From NCBI GenBank assembly GCA_034008185.1, contig CM067109.1:30040885-30104884 (forward strand): 64,000 nucleotides of DNA, in the 5' to 3' direction. How positions within the stretch are numbered: the stretch's first letter is position 1; each line of letters opens with the position of its first letter. The notes below the pieces were generated by a model. It worked only from the letters and a program-made list of their open reading frames with translations, was not told the DNA's origin and did not search any database. The stretch comes from Gorsachius magnificus. Taxonomy: Eukaryota > Chordata > Aves > Pelecaniformes > Ardeidae. Below, piece by piece: positions 1 through 11,874 of this stretch. A program made the position numbers and the translations under genes.

Positions 1-3000
1 ACCCAAACATTACAGGATACATATACTCCATACAAGCTGTACTGTGAAGCACAGGATGCATTATGATTCTGTGAAACAACAAGTGTATAAAGTTATATAT
101 CTCTGTACAAGCCTGATAATTTAATAAATTGACATTATTTGACTAAAAGTGAGCCGAAAATAACTAGCCCAATAGTATCAGGAAGTGAACAGAACATCGA
201 ACTGATTAAATAGGGTTTTTTGTGTAATGATTAGCTTAATAACATGGACATACAGTTGAGAGAAAATTATTAACATCAATACGTTATAATCTGAAAATGG
301 AAACAAGATGAACTTTTTAAAGCATGCTAATTAAAAAATACACATTGCATAGAAACACAATGTTATCTAGACATTTTAGAAATATAGAAGAAAATATAAT
401 CACAAAATATAATGAATTCCCGAAACACACATCATAAGCAGCTATTGGGAAATGTCAAAAATGTCAACACTTAGTAAAGATGCAAAGCTACAAACGTTAT
501 TCTGTAAATTTGATTTGAAATTGTAAAGCAAAGCATCAGATTTTAAGTAACTCTAAACCCAAAAAAAGAAATTAGATCCTTCTTGTTCTGGCATGAAGGA
601 AAAATAAAGTCTATATGAACATGATTGTTTGCAGATGACACCAAATTGGGCAGGGGTGTTGATCTGCTTGAGAGTAGGGAGGCTCTGCAAAGGGACCTGG
701 ACAGGAGGCCATCTGCATGAGGTTCAACAAGGCCAAGTGCCGGGTCCTGCACTTGGGTCGCAACAACCCCATGCAACGCTACAGGTGTGGGGACGAGTGG
801 CTGGAAAGCTGCCTGGGGGAAAAGGACCTGGGGTGGTGGTTGACAGCCGCCTGAATATGAGCCAGCAGTGTGGCCAGGTGGCCAAGAAGGCCAATGGCAT
901 CCTGGCCTGTATCAGGAATAGTGTGGCCAGCAGGAGCAGGGCAGTGATCGTGCTCCTGTACTCGGCACTGGTGAGGCCGCACCTTGAATACTGTGTTCAG
1001 TTTTGGGCCCCTCACTACAAGGAAGACATTGCGTTGCTGGAGCATGTCCAGAGGAGAGCCACAAAGCTGGTGAGGGGTCTGGAGCACAAGTCATGAGAGG
1101 AGCGGCTGAGGGAACTGGGGTTGTTGAGCCTGGAGAAGAGGAGGCTGAGGGGAGATCTTATGGCCCTCTTCAACTGCCTGACAGGAGGGGGTAGCGAGGT
1201 GGGGGTTGGTCTCCTCTCCCAAGTAACAAGTGATAGGATGAGAGGAAATGGCCTCAAGTTGCGCCAGGGGAGGTTTAGATTGGACATTAGGAAAAATTTC
1301 TTCACAGAAAGGGTTGTCAAGCATTAAAACTGCTGCCCAGGGAGGTGGTCGAGTCCTACCCCTGGAGGTATTTAAAAGATGGGTAGACAAGGTGCTTAGA
1401 GACATGGCTTAGTAGCAGACAGGTATGGTTGGACTACAATGATCTTGGGAGGTCTTTTCCAAATGATTCTAAGATGATTCTATGATTTCAGTCTTTGAAC
1501 TGAAATTTTTGTATTTTACAGAAATTAAAGTTTGCTTCTACTTATAACTAAGTATGTAGGCTACACCATTTGAATAGTCAAACCATGTATAAGTACGCTT
1601 TTTTGTTTTTTCAAGTAAGAACTACCACATGAACTTACACTATACCACTATTCAGGGTATAGTATAAGTTAGTGTAAATAACTAAACAAGCTATAAAAAA
1701 TTGTGAACAGTCTTCTAATGCATCTTTCTGAGTAACTGTTAGGCATGTTCTTGTATACAATCTTCATAAACGGTAACATAAACAGTGAGTTGCTGTGAGC
1801 TAGCTTGCTTCAGAAAGAGGAGGTTAAATGAAACAAAGCCCAATTATGACAGATGAAAGAGGGAGAAGGCCATGAGAAAGAGTGGCTACAGCAGGTTATC
1901 AGCTCTCACAATAAATCTTTGGGACTTTTAATACAGAGATGTCTGCAATGCCAGCCTTTATATATCTGAATCGTTCTCTTCCTTCAACCTACATTTTGCA
2001 TTGCACTGTGTGTCACCATCGGTTAGGGAAAATACAGAGCAGAGACAGAGAGTTGAAAAAGGACCAAGTTCACTATACTTGTCAAATATGAATGGTTCAG
2101 TTTGCACATTTAAACATCACAGTGAAATAATCCAGAATTTTCTTTTATGTATTTTTACACCAATGAGCTTCTATACAGTCTTGGCACCTGTCCTTGGTAA
2201 CATTAAGCCAAGGGGAATTACCAGTCAAATTTATAAGCAGCACCTGAGGAAGCAGTTACTTCCTATTTTATAATCTTTATATAATCACAACAGACACTGT
2301 AATTTCTGTAAGTATGTAAGTGTTCTACATATATATTGAGAATAAAACAGCTGTGATAAGCCCATGGGCAAACATTAATTCAGAAAACCAAAAAACATCT
2401 TCTTGGTAGCATTTTTCCCCACAGAAAATTAAAAAAGAACGAGCAGGGAGGAAGCTACTTCAGGGACAACTTAATTACTTTTATAGTGATATAACTACAG
2501 TCAAATTTTTTCTCTGAAAACATTAATTTATTCTCTGCCTGAGTGCATTTAGAATTTCGCCAGCAGCCTACCCTACCTATTTAGCCTTCTTCACCTTACT
2601 CTAGCTTAAGCTTGTCAGCAGCAAGACAAGATTCCCAGCAGTTCTAGTGTCGATGCTGTAACACTTTCTTCTGCAACAGGGCTAACCAGACACCTCCAGA
2701 CAATCCTGAATCTGCTCTGCCTTCACTCAGGACTAGCTGATGCAAGTTGCACAGCTGAAGTTTGTGTAGGACATCACCACTGTCGATAAACCTCAATAAC
2801 ACAGCCACAGGGCATCCAGATCAGAGCCAGTTAATATCTAGGCAGGTTAAACTTGGGCCTGTCTGAGTACGTCTCTACAGACAAATCCCTACACAGCCTT
2901 TATGTACTTACCCGACAACTGCAGGATATTGGGTTTGCTACATACTTATAACCATATGAATCTTCTGAAAGGTCCTACTGAAACACTTTAAAGCAGCTTT

Positions 3001-3854
3001 TCTAATTACAAGCAAAATTAATTAGAAATGCTTCTTATGTAGCAAAATTTTGTATTGAGTAAACCTGGTGAGAAAACCAGAGCCAAACAAGACTATTTTT
3101 ATAAATTTTTGTAACACTCACCATAAAAAAAAAAACAAAACAGATTACTGTACCAAGCTGGTTATTGAACATCTCTAGAAATAAATGCTAATAAATAATT
3201 CAAATTGTTGTTCTACTACTGGGAGGGAGTATTTTTTATAACCAGCAAGCAACTGATTATTCCATTCACAGGTTCCACACAATTACATTGAGTTATACTT
3301 CCAAATGAGTGTAAGATGATTTGCATACAGAATGGCACATATTCTCATCATGAATGCAAAACAACTCTTGGTGTGAGCAAACAACTTCCAGATACGTATC
3401 TGAATTACATTTTACTTAAATACCTGTTTTTTGAAGATTATTCCTTGATACATATGTTCTGGTAAATTAAACTTAAAAATACTAGCTGGATTTTATTTTA
3501 AACTTAAGAGCATGAAAAAACCCAGCATGACAGATGCAAAATAAAGCAGCTGCAAATATGTTTGTTTGAAGTTAAAATGGTAATAAATGATAAGCAAATA
3601 ATAATAGTAAAATTTCTTTTGAAGAAATTGTGTACTTCTGCCTACTCACAAGTCTTTTAAACAGGCAGAGGAGGGTACATTTTGCTGAGTCATTATTTCC
3701 TACGTTCTGATTCCTATTTTTGTACTTGAAAGGCTAACTGTGCTCTAAGGTATCACTGTGTTTACACACAGTTTAAAGTTACAACTACCAATAATTTAAT
3801 AAAAATGCAGGAAAACTTTTTCCATTCCTTCTAATAATGAAAGACAAACTGTAC
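1..3854 (-). other. APC: APC intron downstream of coding exon 5 (incomplete, continues past position 1)
   Basis: This AT-rich DNA follows the 5' splice site at 3854-3853 (GTACAG on the minus strand). The next APC coding exon in vertebrates, which begins with residues RRIARIQQIE, was looked for by eye on the minus strand and not found, so the intron probably extends beyond the window. The only recognisable content is a CR1 fragment (628-1488). The remainder holds no open frame with a recognisable product. Confidence 0.8.
628..1488 (+). mobile_element. CR1 LINE 3' fragment (old, decayed)
   Basis: The translation shows the C-terminal part of the CR1 reverse-transcriptase ORF. An FADDTKLG catalytic-box motif sits at about 628-652, and then, in another frame, come [32 protein letters not shown] and [13 protein letters not shown]. 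The reading frame shifts near 830 and has in-frame stops at about 1094 and 1325. The element ends in the ATGATTCT-type tail typical of CR1 at about 1463-1488. It is 5'-truncated like most CR1 copies and lies antisense to APC inside an intron. It is non-functional. The 5' boundary is approximate. Confidence 0.93.
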
Positions 3855-3968
3855 CTGCGCTCGCTTCTCCATGTCCTGACAAGTACCTAGTTGTTCTTCC
3901 ATTGCAGCTCTGATTTGCCTTGCCTCATACTCCAGCTGCCTTCTAGTCATATCTGTTTGCAAGGAGAA
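3855..3968 (-). CDS. APC: APC coding exon 5 (residues 178-215)
   Basis: This 114-nt exon is flanked by an AG acceptor (3970-3969, after a pyrimidine-rich TTCAATTTC) and a GT donor (3854-3853). It starts and ends in phase 0 and encodes FSLQTDMTRRQLEYEARQIR followed by AAMEEQLGTCQDMEKRAQ. The length equals that of the vertebrate APC exon for this segment, and the protein differs from the mammalian version as I remember it at one position (an alanine where I recall valine). The segment lies in the N-terminal helical, coiled-coil-prone region that precedes the armadillo repeats. APC is a scaffold of the beta-catenin destruction complex and a microtubule-associated tumour suppressor. The next exon is not in the window. 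Confidence 0.97.
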
Positions 3969-5091
3969 CTGAAATTGAAGTACAGAGAAGGCATTTTAGT
4001 AAATAACATTTATGTCGACTACGTATTTCTCTGAACAAAAGCAGAACAATTACTTTCCCACACCAAACTTCATAAACAAAATATAATAATAGATTCCTAA
4101 AATATGACTGCATGATTAAAAACAAGAACACATAATGCTGTTCAACCAACAGACTACCTGCAAATTTTGTCAAATGACTAAATGTAATATATAAACATTG
4201 AGACACTATCATTCATTACAAGCCTGGAACATCTGGCTACTCATGTATGTGAGCATACCAACAAAACTGTTATGCATGCCATCTGAATCAGTATTTTAAA
4301 AAATATTCAGAGGTATCAAACTACTACACGTAGTGACGGTATTTATACTACTGCTGTCTACCCTATTTTTAACTATCCTGTGAAAAAAGCACAAGTGTTC
4401 GATTCATGAACAGCAACACAGCTAAGGGAAGACATTCCAACAGATAGATTTTTCAAGGCATGAGCAAAGCACTTCACTGGTTTGGGACAATTACTCAGTT
4501 CACAAATAAATGAGTCTCTAACAGCAGTCCTCCCAGAAGAGTTCACCAACATCAATTCAGAGTCAGAAAGAGACAATAATCTAAAAATATGTAAAATGCT
4601 ACTACAAAGAATGGGATGAGTCATTCTATTGTGGTTGGAGTAAGTAATAATGGATACAAATTACCACAAAAGAGATTTAGTGTAGACGTTAAGTAAGACA
4701 TTCTAATCATAAGAAAAGCTAAGTTAATTGATTACCTATGAAACTGGGGAGACAATCTTAAAAGCTACAACAGAGTGACACAGATACAGCTGAGAATGCC
4801 TGTGGAAATGGGTTGCACTTCTTCGAGACTCTTTTCAGACCTTCTCCCCTCACTTCTAGTGTTCTGATAAACTCAGCCATGACTCAGTGTTAGCTTTGCT
4901 AAGTCCAGCTGCTTCACCCCAGTCACAGAAGTGTTTCCATTGTCTATTTCCATTTCCAGGAGTCTGACTGATGCCTGATCAAGTATGAATCTCTAAAGAT
5001 GGGCAACCAGGTCTTCCCAATACTGTATGTGTGAAGGAATGGACTGCAAATATATCCAAGCTGCCTAGGTCTGTCAACAGGAAAACCTGTG

Positions 5092-5129
5092 TTATCTGGG
5101 ACATCAGGCATCTTCATTATCCCAGATAA
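5092..5129. repeat. Perfect 10-bp inverted repeat
   Basis: TTATCTGGGA (5092-5101) is the exact reverse complement of TCCCAGATAA (5120-5129), with an 18-nt spacer. It would form a stem-loop in APC intron RNA. It lies about 260 bp from a pair of longer palindromes. No function is recognised. Confidence 0.85.
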
Positions 5130-5392
5130 TGGTGACTTGACTATAAATAGCTTGGAGATGCCAAGGTAAAAGCTTGGAGCAACACCACCTGCACAAGCTA
5201 TAGCGCTACTGTACCTGCTGCTACAAATTAAGAGATCCTGTGTAAATTGTCTCTTAGGCCAATATTGCTCTCAAAATTAGAAGAATCCATTAAATAACAG
5301 AACAGATAAAGAAAAGACCTTGGGGTATAGAGTTAAAGAGGCAGTCTACTGACATGTAATTTATTTGTCATAACGACTCTTCAGTGCTCCTC

Positions 5393-5420
5393 TATCACTG
5401 ACATAAATGCGTCAGTGATA
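5393..5420. repeat. Palindrome 1 of a duplicated pair (10-bp arms)
   Basis: The arms TATCACTGAC (5393-5402) and GTCAGTGATA (5411-5420) are exact reverse complements around an 8-nt loop. The core ACTGACATAAATG is shared with the next palindrome at 5424-5449, so the two look like local duplicates. The element lies in an APC intron about 220 nt downstream of the coding exon 4 donor. No function is recognised. Confidence 0.9.
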
Positions 5421-5423
5421 ACA

Positions 5424-5449
5424 TATGACTGACATAAATGTCAGTCATA
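5424..5449. repeat. Palindrome 2 of a duplicated pair (12-bp arms, 2-nt loop)
   Basis: TATGACTGACAT (5424-5435) and ATGTCAGTCATA (5438-5449) are perfect reverse complements separated only by AA. Three nucleotides separate this element from palindrome 1, with which it shares the ACTGACATAAATG core. It is a candidate for cruciform extrusion in DNA or a hairpin in intron RNA. Confidence 0.92.
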
Positions 5450-5642
5450 GGTATGAACTTTAATATGTAAAATTATATATGAAAAAATTGCATTATTTAG
5501 GCTGTTAGCTTTACACAGTGAATAAAAAATGTTTTAAATTAAAATAATAGTAGAGAATGTAACTACATTCATAAAATAGACACAGCATCTAAACAGAGAT
5601 GATAGCATCAGATACATGACCAAGCGTACTGAAGGTACTTAC

Positions 5643-5751
5643 ATTTTCAGTAAGGGGGAGACTATCAATCCTTTTAGTCAGGTTCTGAAGCTGGGCATAA
5701 TACCAGTCTTTTTCTTTCTCTTCCTTCTCAAGCTCCGCAAGCAAGAGAGAT
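5643..5751 (-). CDS. APC: APC coding exon 4 (residues 141-177)
   Basis: This 109-nt exon has an AG acceptor at 5753-5752 (AATAG) and a consensus GTAAGT donor at 5642-5637. Its first nucleotide completes the Arg141 codon begun in the previous exon. It then encodes SLLLAELEKEEKEKDWYYAQ followed by LQNLTKRIDSLPLTEN. LTKRIDSLPL (residues 165-174) matches the second leucine-rich nuclear export signal known in mammalian APC, and the charged EKEEKEKD stretch is part of the second coiled-coil region. The length equals the mammalian exon; Glu replaces Asp at two conservative positions (from memory). It ends in phase 0. Confidence 0.97.
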
Positions 5752-6609
5752 CTATTAAAAACAGAAGGGGGAAATGTCTCACTATTAAGACCTCATTACC
5801 ATATGTAGGTACTGAAACAGGCATTGATACCCATAAAAGAAGGTTAAATGAGAAACAACGTTTGAAGAGGACACTAAGAAGATATTTGAGAAGGTGGTTG
5901 CAGTTCCCTGGCCCTGGTTAAAGAACCTATCCACTCCTCTGTGCTAAGCAAGTCACTAGCTTCTTGTATATTAGGTCCATACATACAAACCAGGAAAACA
6001 CCTACATTTCTCTGCAAAACCACTTTGAAATCTAAAGCTAAGAGGCATTTTGTGAAAGCAAAAAACAGTTGTGAGTTGTGTGCTAACTTGTAACCTGCTT
6101 CTTTTAGACCATATGCTTTGTACAGTGCATCAAACTACATTTAAGAAAAGGCCTGGATGTTACAGAAACATAAACATTCCTCAATCACATTACTGAATTA
6201 AATTATCTCATGCAGTGTCTCCTTACTAACTTTGTCACCCATACCAAAACTGTGGGTAAAGCACAGAAAATCAAGCTATTTCTATGAGTAATAAAATATT
6301 TTAGAAGAGTATTTTCCACCAAATGTTATAGACAGGATACATTTGCAGCTGTTTAAAACATTTTAAATGGGTATTTTAACCATACTGCATACCAGAGTAG
6401 TATATGAGAAAGGTAAAAAGACTAATATATGCAGACTACCACAAAAAAAACTATTAGAAATTTTACATACTATTTTATCAGTCCTCCATAAACTACATTC
6501 ACATAGTTGCAAATTTTATCAATATAGTTACATAGCATTCACTGTTACAACACTTTTCAAAGTAGTTATTAAAATTTTCAGGGAAAATCTGGCTAGGAGG
6601 AGTATACAG

Positions 6610-6643
6610 AAAATCCACCCTTGGTTTTTTGTGGGTGGATTTT
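6610..6643. repeat. Perfect 11-bp inverted repeat followed by a T-rich run
   Basis: AAAATCCACCC (6610-6620) pairs exactly with GGGTGGATTTT (6633-6643) across a 12-nt T-rich loop, and a long T-rich run follows to 6661. A stem followed by U's would suggest a terminator in bacteria, but in this vertebrate intron it has no assigned function. Confidence 0.85.
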
Positions 6644-7460
6644 TATTTTATTTTTTTTTTTAGTACAAGTTTATTAGTTTCTTATATGCTTTCTACAAGC
6701 ACTCTTCTTCCTTTTGACATTTTAACCTTGCTCATTAAAATTAACAGCAATGCTAAAATCAACACTTAGCCAGAGCACAGAAAGCTGCATATAGTTTGCT
6801 CACTATTATTTCTGATCCCTTAACTTCTGCATCCCTCTCTCTAAACTCAGGTTGTGCTCTTTCTGAGCAGGAGCCATATGAACCTTTATAAAGCACACAA
6901 ACACTTTATGGATAATAACTCTAAGTTGTTAAGGAAGGAAAAACACAGTATACAACAAAAATACAAATTTCCCCTGACATTTGATAATGCCTCCCAGTCA
7001 TGATTTGAGATGAAGCTAATCAAACTTCCACATGACAGAAGTTCATGTAGAAGAAATAATTTAAAAATACGTATTTTAAAGGATCTGTTCAACTTAGTCC
7101 ATGCTTTAAAAATGTTTCAAACTCCATACCCAATGCGAGTGACCTGACCAGTGTTCAGATGGAAAATTAAAACTGAGAAGATCCCTCACTACAACTGCAA
7201 GAGACTGAAAATCTATACGGATCTAGGAGTGCTAAATGTTTTTAAATATGAACAAAATGACATAAATTTCCAGATTTGATTTAACAGCTATGTTGAAGCA
7301 GAACTGTCCTAAGCATGTCAAGACTACACATTAAGTCATTTACTGGGCAGGTTTTACACCAGACAGGTTTACAACCAAAATCAGTGGAAAGAAGCAACAA
7401 ACAACTACCACCATACCATCACAGGTAACTGTAGCAGGATTACAGCAAAACAGTAATCTT

Positions 7461-7480
7461 CAGCCCCAAGGATGGGGCTG
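7461..7480. repeat. GC-rich 8-bp hairpin with 4-nt loop
   Basis: CAGCCCCA (7461-7468) and TGGGGCTG (7473-7480) are perfect reverse complements around AGGA. It is a compact, stable stem in an otherwise AT-rich intron, within a local GC-rich patch (7440-7690). No function is recognised. Confidence 0.8.
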
Positions 7481-10400
7481 GCAGGAAATCCTTAAGCCCT
7501 TTAGACAGTCTGAAGGAAAAGCTAACAGATACTGCTTGGGGAAAGCCTGTGAGGAAAGAAATTTTTTCGGCCTCCCACCTGCCCATCCTCTTCACACATA
7601 CCCTGGGTGCCCGACCACTGCGCATGTAGGCATTCTGCACGGCTCCCCTTTTTACCACCCTGGGTGCTCATGCACCGGTCACGTCCAGTTTTTTAAATCA
7701 AATTTGCAAAAGTATAATTAATGCAATCCCTACAAAAAGTATTTTTACCGTATGAGGATTTGCAAATGTGAAAGGACTGACTAATTCTGCCACTGAATGT
7801 CAAAGAACTGGTAGCAGAAACCAGAGGGATTACTTTCAGCTAAGTGAACTGTGATTAAGTTCCTCTTGTAAAATGTAGGGTATTCAGTTTGTGAGACACT
7901 ATGTCATTCAACCTGTTTTGACATGCACAATGGATGCTAAAAGCAAGAAAAGAACTTAGGAACCATCAGTGCTGCATAAACAACATAATGCATGACCTGA
8001 GGGTGACTCCTTTAAATTTAATAGTGTCATTTTTGCTTCTGAGTAATGCTTGATTTGGCATTACTCGTTTGGTGTCACTGCTCCATGAGGATTCAAGTTT
8101 CAATAACATCTTTAAGGTCCCTCAGCACCAAAGCTTAAAGGGTTGGTACAACCATAGCAGAATGCACTTCAATTCCCTTGAAAATAAGCAACAAATCTCT
8201 GTAGATGTGTCTGATAAGCTGCTCCCTGCACTTAACATTACTATCAGATACTATACCAACCAGCAGTATAGCTCCTCCTCAGCCTTCTGGAACTTCAGCT
8301 TAGGAGAGCATTTAAGGTAGAAGAGCAGTTGCTGATCATAGAAGAAAACTGATGGAAAAACCCAGCGCAGTTAATCCATCTTTTTATACCCCCAAACTGT
8401 TTATATTCGGACATCAGCAGCATCAGAGAAAATTCTGTTCTCTGTCATACACTGTCAGGTTCAGTAAGAATGGAGCAAGGCAAATGAAGCAAGCTTTCGG
8501 AACTTTATTTTTATGAGCTAACAAAAAGATTCCAATTTGGACTGCTTTTCTGAAGGGTGGATATTTAGAAAGACTTCTCCAATGTGGTATTTTTTAAGCT
8601 CCCAAAAACAGATGAAGCTGAATGGATGCAGAAAATTACTTTCTTCTTTTGGAAATATTTTCTGTGTAATTATGTCAATCTTATTCCCAGTTAAAAGGAA
8701 GAAGGAAAACAAACTACATGCAACTTGCATTACGTAAATTACAATTACAGTTAATACTACTTCAATTGGTAGGCGACAAAATAAAATCTTGAAAATGAAA
8801 CACATGCTGATAGATGCTGTGAAGACTCAGGTAAGTTGTACAGTCAGCCAAAAGGAGATAGAGTAGAGGGAGAAAGAAGTCATGAGAGAAAATGCTCAAA
8901 ATCAACATAAAGAAAATAAGAAAAAAAAAAAGGAGTGGGATAAACCAGAAGGAATAAACAAGGCATAAGAACATTTTCATAAAAAATTATCATCTTTAGT
9001 GGTAAACTACAGAATTTACAAAGGCAAGATTATAAAATTTACTAAATTGCAAGAGGCAAACCAACACAAAAAGTAACGCACAGTGTACTCTGTGAAGTTT
9101 TGTTGCTGATACAGTGTCTTACCAAATACACCTGGAAATAGCCAGAGAGAAAGCAGGAGGTATTTAGTGACTAGCGTATTCTAAATGGTTAACCTAAAAA
9201 CACTCCACACACACTTTTTCCTCTTTTCTTTTTTTGACTTTGAAATTAGAGGAGAGCTAAGCAAATGAGAAACAGGCAGACACTTTCATCTTCATTCTGG
9301 TAAGTAAATCAACTGATTAATTTTCTTCTCCTCAGAAGATCACTTTTAGCCAAGCTAAGTTATCTTTTTAACAAAACAAGTTTTAGCAATTTTGTCTTGT
9401 TTCTTAATTGTTTATATTAATAAATGTGAATTAGTATATTAATAAACACCTTGTGAATCTGCCAAATTCATATACAGCTAATACATGATTTGGTCCTCGC
9501 CCAAACACTGTTGCCATGAGCAGCATATATTGTGCCAGTGTGTTAGGATACTGAGTGGAAATGTTCCTCCGCTTCAGGTTTCCAAAAAATGTTATTTTCT
9601 TCTAAATCATTTTAATACTTTGAGGCTTGTCAAGTTACATGAGTTCTTTGAAAGTCTAAGTGCCAAAAAAAATTCTATTAGCAAATAGTATGTGTGTATT
9701 ATATAAATGTTTAGAAACACAGAAACTTAGTAAGTGTGCCGAACAAGTTCAAACACAAAGCATAGGAAAATAAGTGGTTAATTTCCTTTCAGAAATTGGA
9801 GTGATTTCAGATGCACGGTCTGACACCTCCACCCCAAGTTCTGATTCATTTGGCTACCCAGGGTCTGTACCAATGCCCTCCACGTTCCTACACGTCTCCT
9901 GAAACAGCATAAAGAATAGGGCAGTTTGGATTATCCATCATTTCACTAATAATGAAGGCAGATGTGATCTGGCCATGCCTCTACAGATCATCTGCTCCAC
10001 CGCACAAATCTTTACCCCATCAGCTGTGACAGTAACACTGCCTAAGCTCATCTGAAATGAAAATATCCTTATCCCTTTTTTTCAGCGTTATTTGGAACAA
10101 AGACCAGTTCCCTGCCTAAGCTGTCTTTATTGCTGAGAAACATGTCCAGAGAACTATCACCTTTGAATCCATGAGTGGGAAAGGATCACAGATCATAAAT
10201 CAGATGTGCTAACCACCTTGAAGAATTCCAGCTGCTGTCAATCAATACTACTTGTTCCAAGTGATCTGGAGTTCACTTGAATTGTAACTGAAAGTCCTAA
10301 CTACAGTTAAAGATTTCAGTATCACATGTGATAAAAAACAGCACTGGAAGAATACAGCTACAACTACACTGTTTTGTCAAGATGGAAAATGGCAGACATA

Positions 10401-11672
10401 TTAGATTCTTGAAAACAGGGATGACCAAGTGGGAACAGATTCCTAAAATCCTAAATATCCTTGTACAGCTCCTCAGGAATCTAGGTTTTGTGTGATGGAA
10501 CAAATATGATTAGTGATCCTGACTAGGAAAATGAAAAAATAGAGTGGCTGCTAGAAGAGGGTCAATATAGACCCATGGGAATTTACTGTCATTCTACTGG
10601 TAGGACCAAATAAAAAGGACCTAGACATAGTACCTTGGAGGAAAAGTGTGCTCCTTTCAGCTCGACTGCAAAAATTTTACTGAACATCAGGAAAGGCCCT
10701 CTAGAGGAAGGGTTTCTGAAGGGTTGCCTACAAACCACTTATTACTCACCCAAGTTTTGTATTACTAATCCCAAAGTGCAGGGTTTTTTTGCTTGTTAAC
10801 AACTACTTGGCGTAAAAATACTGTGCTGCTATTTATTTGGTTTTGCAGCCCCCAGCTCAGTAAACTATCCATTAAGAAGCTGTCAATAACCAAACCTTTA
10901 GGAAACCCTGTCTTACAGACAGGCCTCCGAAAACATCTGCGATTTCAGTCAGGTTCATTTTAAGATATAAAGATGTCTTCAGTGGAAACCAGCTGCATGT
11001 CTCTTACTTTGCATTTCCTTTGTAAGTGATTGATAAAGTGCTACAAATCTGTATTATGCCCTGAAAGGATGTTCTTCCTATTAAGTGGATACCACTACCT
11101 TCCAAGAAAAGAAATTTCATTATTTTGTCAACACAAAACATCAGATGGGAAAAACACCTTGAAGATAAGAGTAAATATTTTTGTTCAGCTGACATTTGTG
11201 CTGAGAGAGCAGGATCACTAGGTAAACGTCTGCTAATAATAAATAAGTGATCAAACAGCTACAGTAGTTATAACCATTTGGAAAAAAGAGAAAGAGATTG
11301 CACCGTCACATTGTTACAGTTTCACCACTTATCAATAGAGGATGCTCCACTCCCCCTCTCCAAATATATTTCAGATGCTGACAATCTGCTGATAAAAATA
11401 AAATAAAACTTCAGCCAACAGACAGTAACAATGAAATGCATATATGAAAAAGCAGCAGAAACTGTATGATGTGTTTTAAGATTTTTTAATATATTCTTTT
11501 GTGTATATCTAAATATAATGTAGATTCCTGGTTTCCTTACTTGTCAAAACATATATATATACACCAGTGATCAAAACCATATGCATGACAGTCAAATACT
11601 AGGTGTGTCTGTAAACTTTCATGTTAAAATCAGAAGTCAATCCACACTGGATGAATAAACAAAGAAATTTAC

Positions 11673-11874
11673 CTCTCTTTTTCTAGCTCTTCTAAATAAC
11701 CAGTGCTTTCTCTGCTTCCATTCATAAATCCTCTTCTTGGGAATGATCCCATGGGAACAGGACTGCACTCTCCTGAACGGCTTGACACAGACCCTTCCCG
11801 GCTCCCATATGAACGCACGGACACCTTTGGCCTTAACTTCACCCCAGGGAAGTTGGTACTTTCCAAATTCAGTT
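11673..11874 (-). CDS. APC: APC coding exon 3 (residues 74-141)
   Basis: This 202-nt exon has an AG acceptor at 11876-11875 (TTATCCAG) and a GTAAAT donor at 11672. Its first two nucleotides complete Glu74. The protein starts ELNLESTNFPGVKLRPKVSV, continues through RSYGSREGSVSSRSGECSPV and PMGSFPRRGFMNGSRESTGY, and ends LEELEKER. ELNL (74-77) completes the first nuclear export signal, LLERLKELNL, begun in coding exon 2. The Ser/Arg/Gly-rich middle is a predicted disordered linker with many potential phosphorylation sites between the N-terminal dimerisation helix and the second coiled coil. The length equals the mammalian exon, and the differences I can recall are conservative. Confidence 0.98.

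Larger units (their letters stand above)
3969..5642 (-). other. APC: APC intron between coding exons 4 and 5
   Basis: This is a 1,674-bp phase-0 intron with a GTAAGT donor (5642-5637) and an AG acceptor (3970-3969). No gene or recognisable transposon is visible. It contains three strong inverted repeats between 5092 and 5449, listed separately. Short open frames at 3943-4212 and 4373-4624 have no recognisable product and are taken as chance. Confidence 0.9.
5752..11672 (-). other. APC: APC intron between coding exons 3 and 4
   Basis: This is a 5,921-bp intron (donor GTAAAT at 11672, acceptor AG at 5752-5753) that interrupts a codon after its second base. I see no gene or identifiable transposon. 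Visible structure includes hairpins at 6610-6643, 7461-7480 and 10907-10923 (7-bp arms around TAC) and short A-rich runs. Open frames here are under 100 codons and unrecognised. Confidence 0.88.

Noticed and set aside
1003..1405. Additional open frames across the CR1 copy at 628-1488
   Set aside because: They are other-frame shadows of the LINE reverse-transcriptase region, not host genes.
1..3854. Next APC coding exon (84 nt in mammals, starting RRIARIQQIE)
   Set aside because: Looked for on the minus strand by eye; no matching codon run with splice sites was found. It is probably beyond the window.
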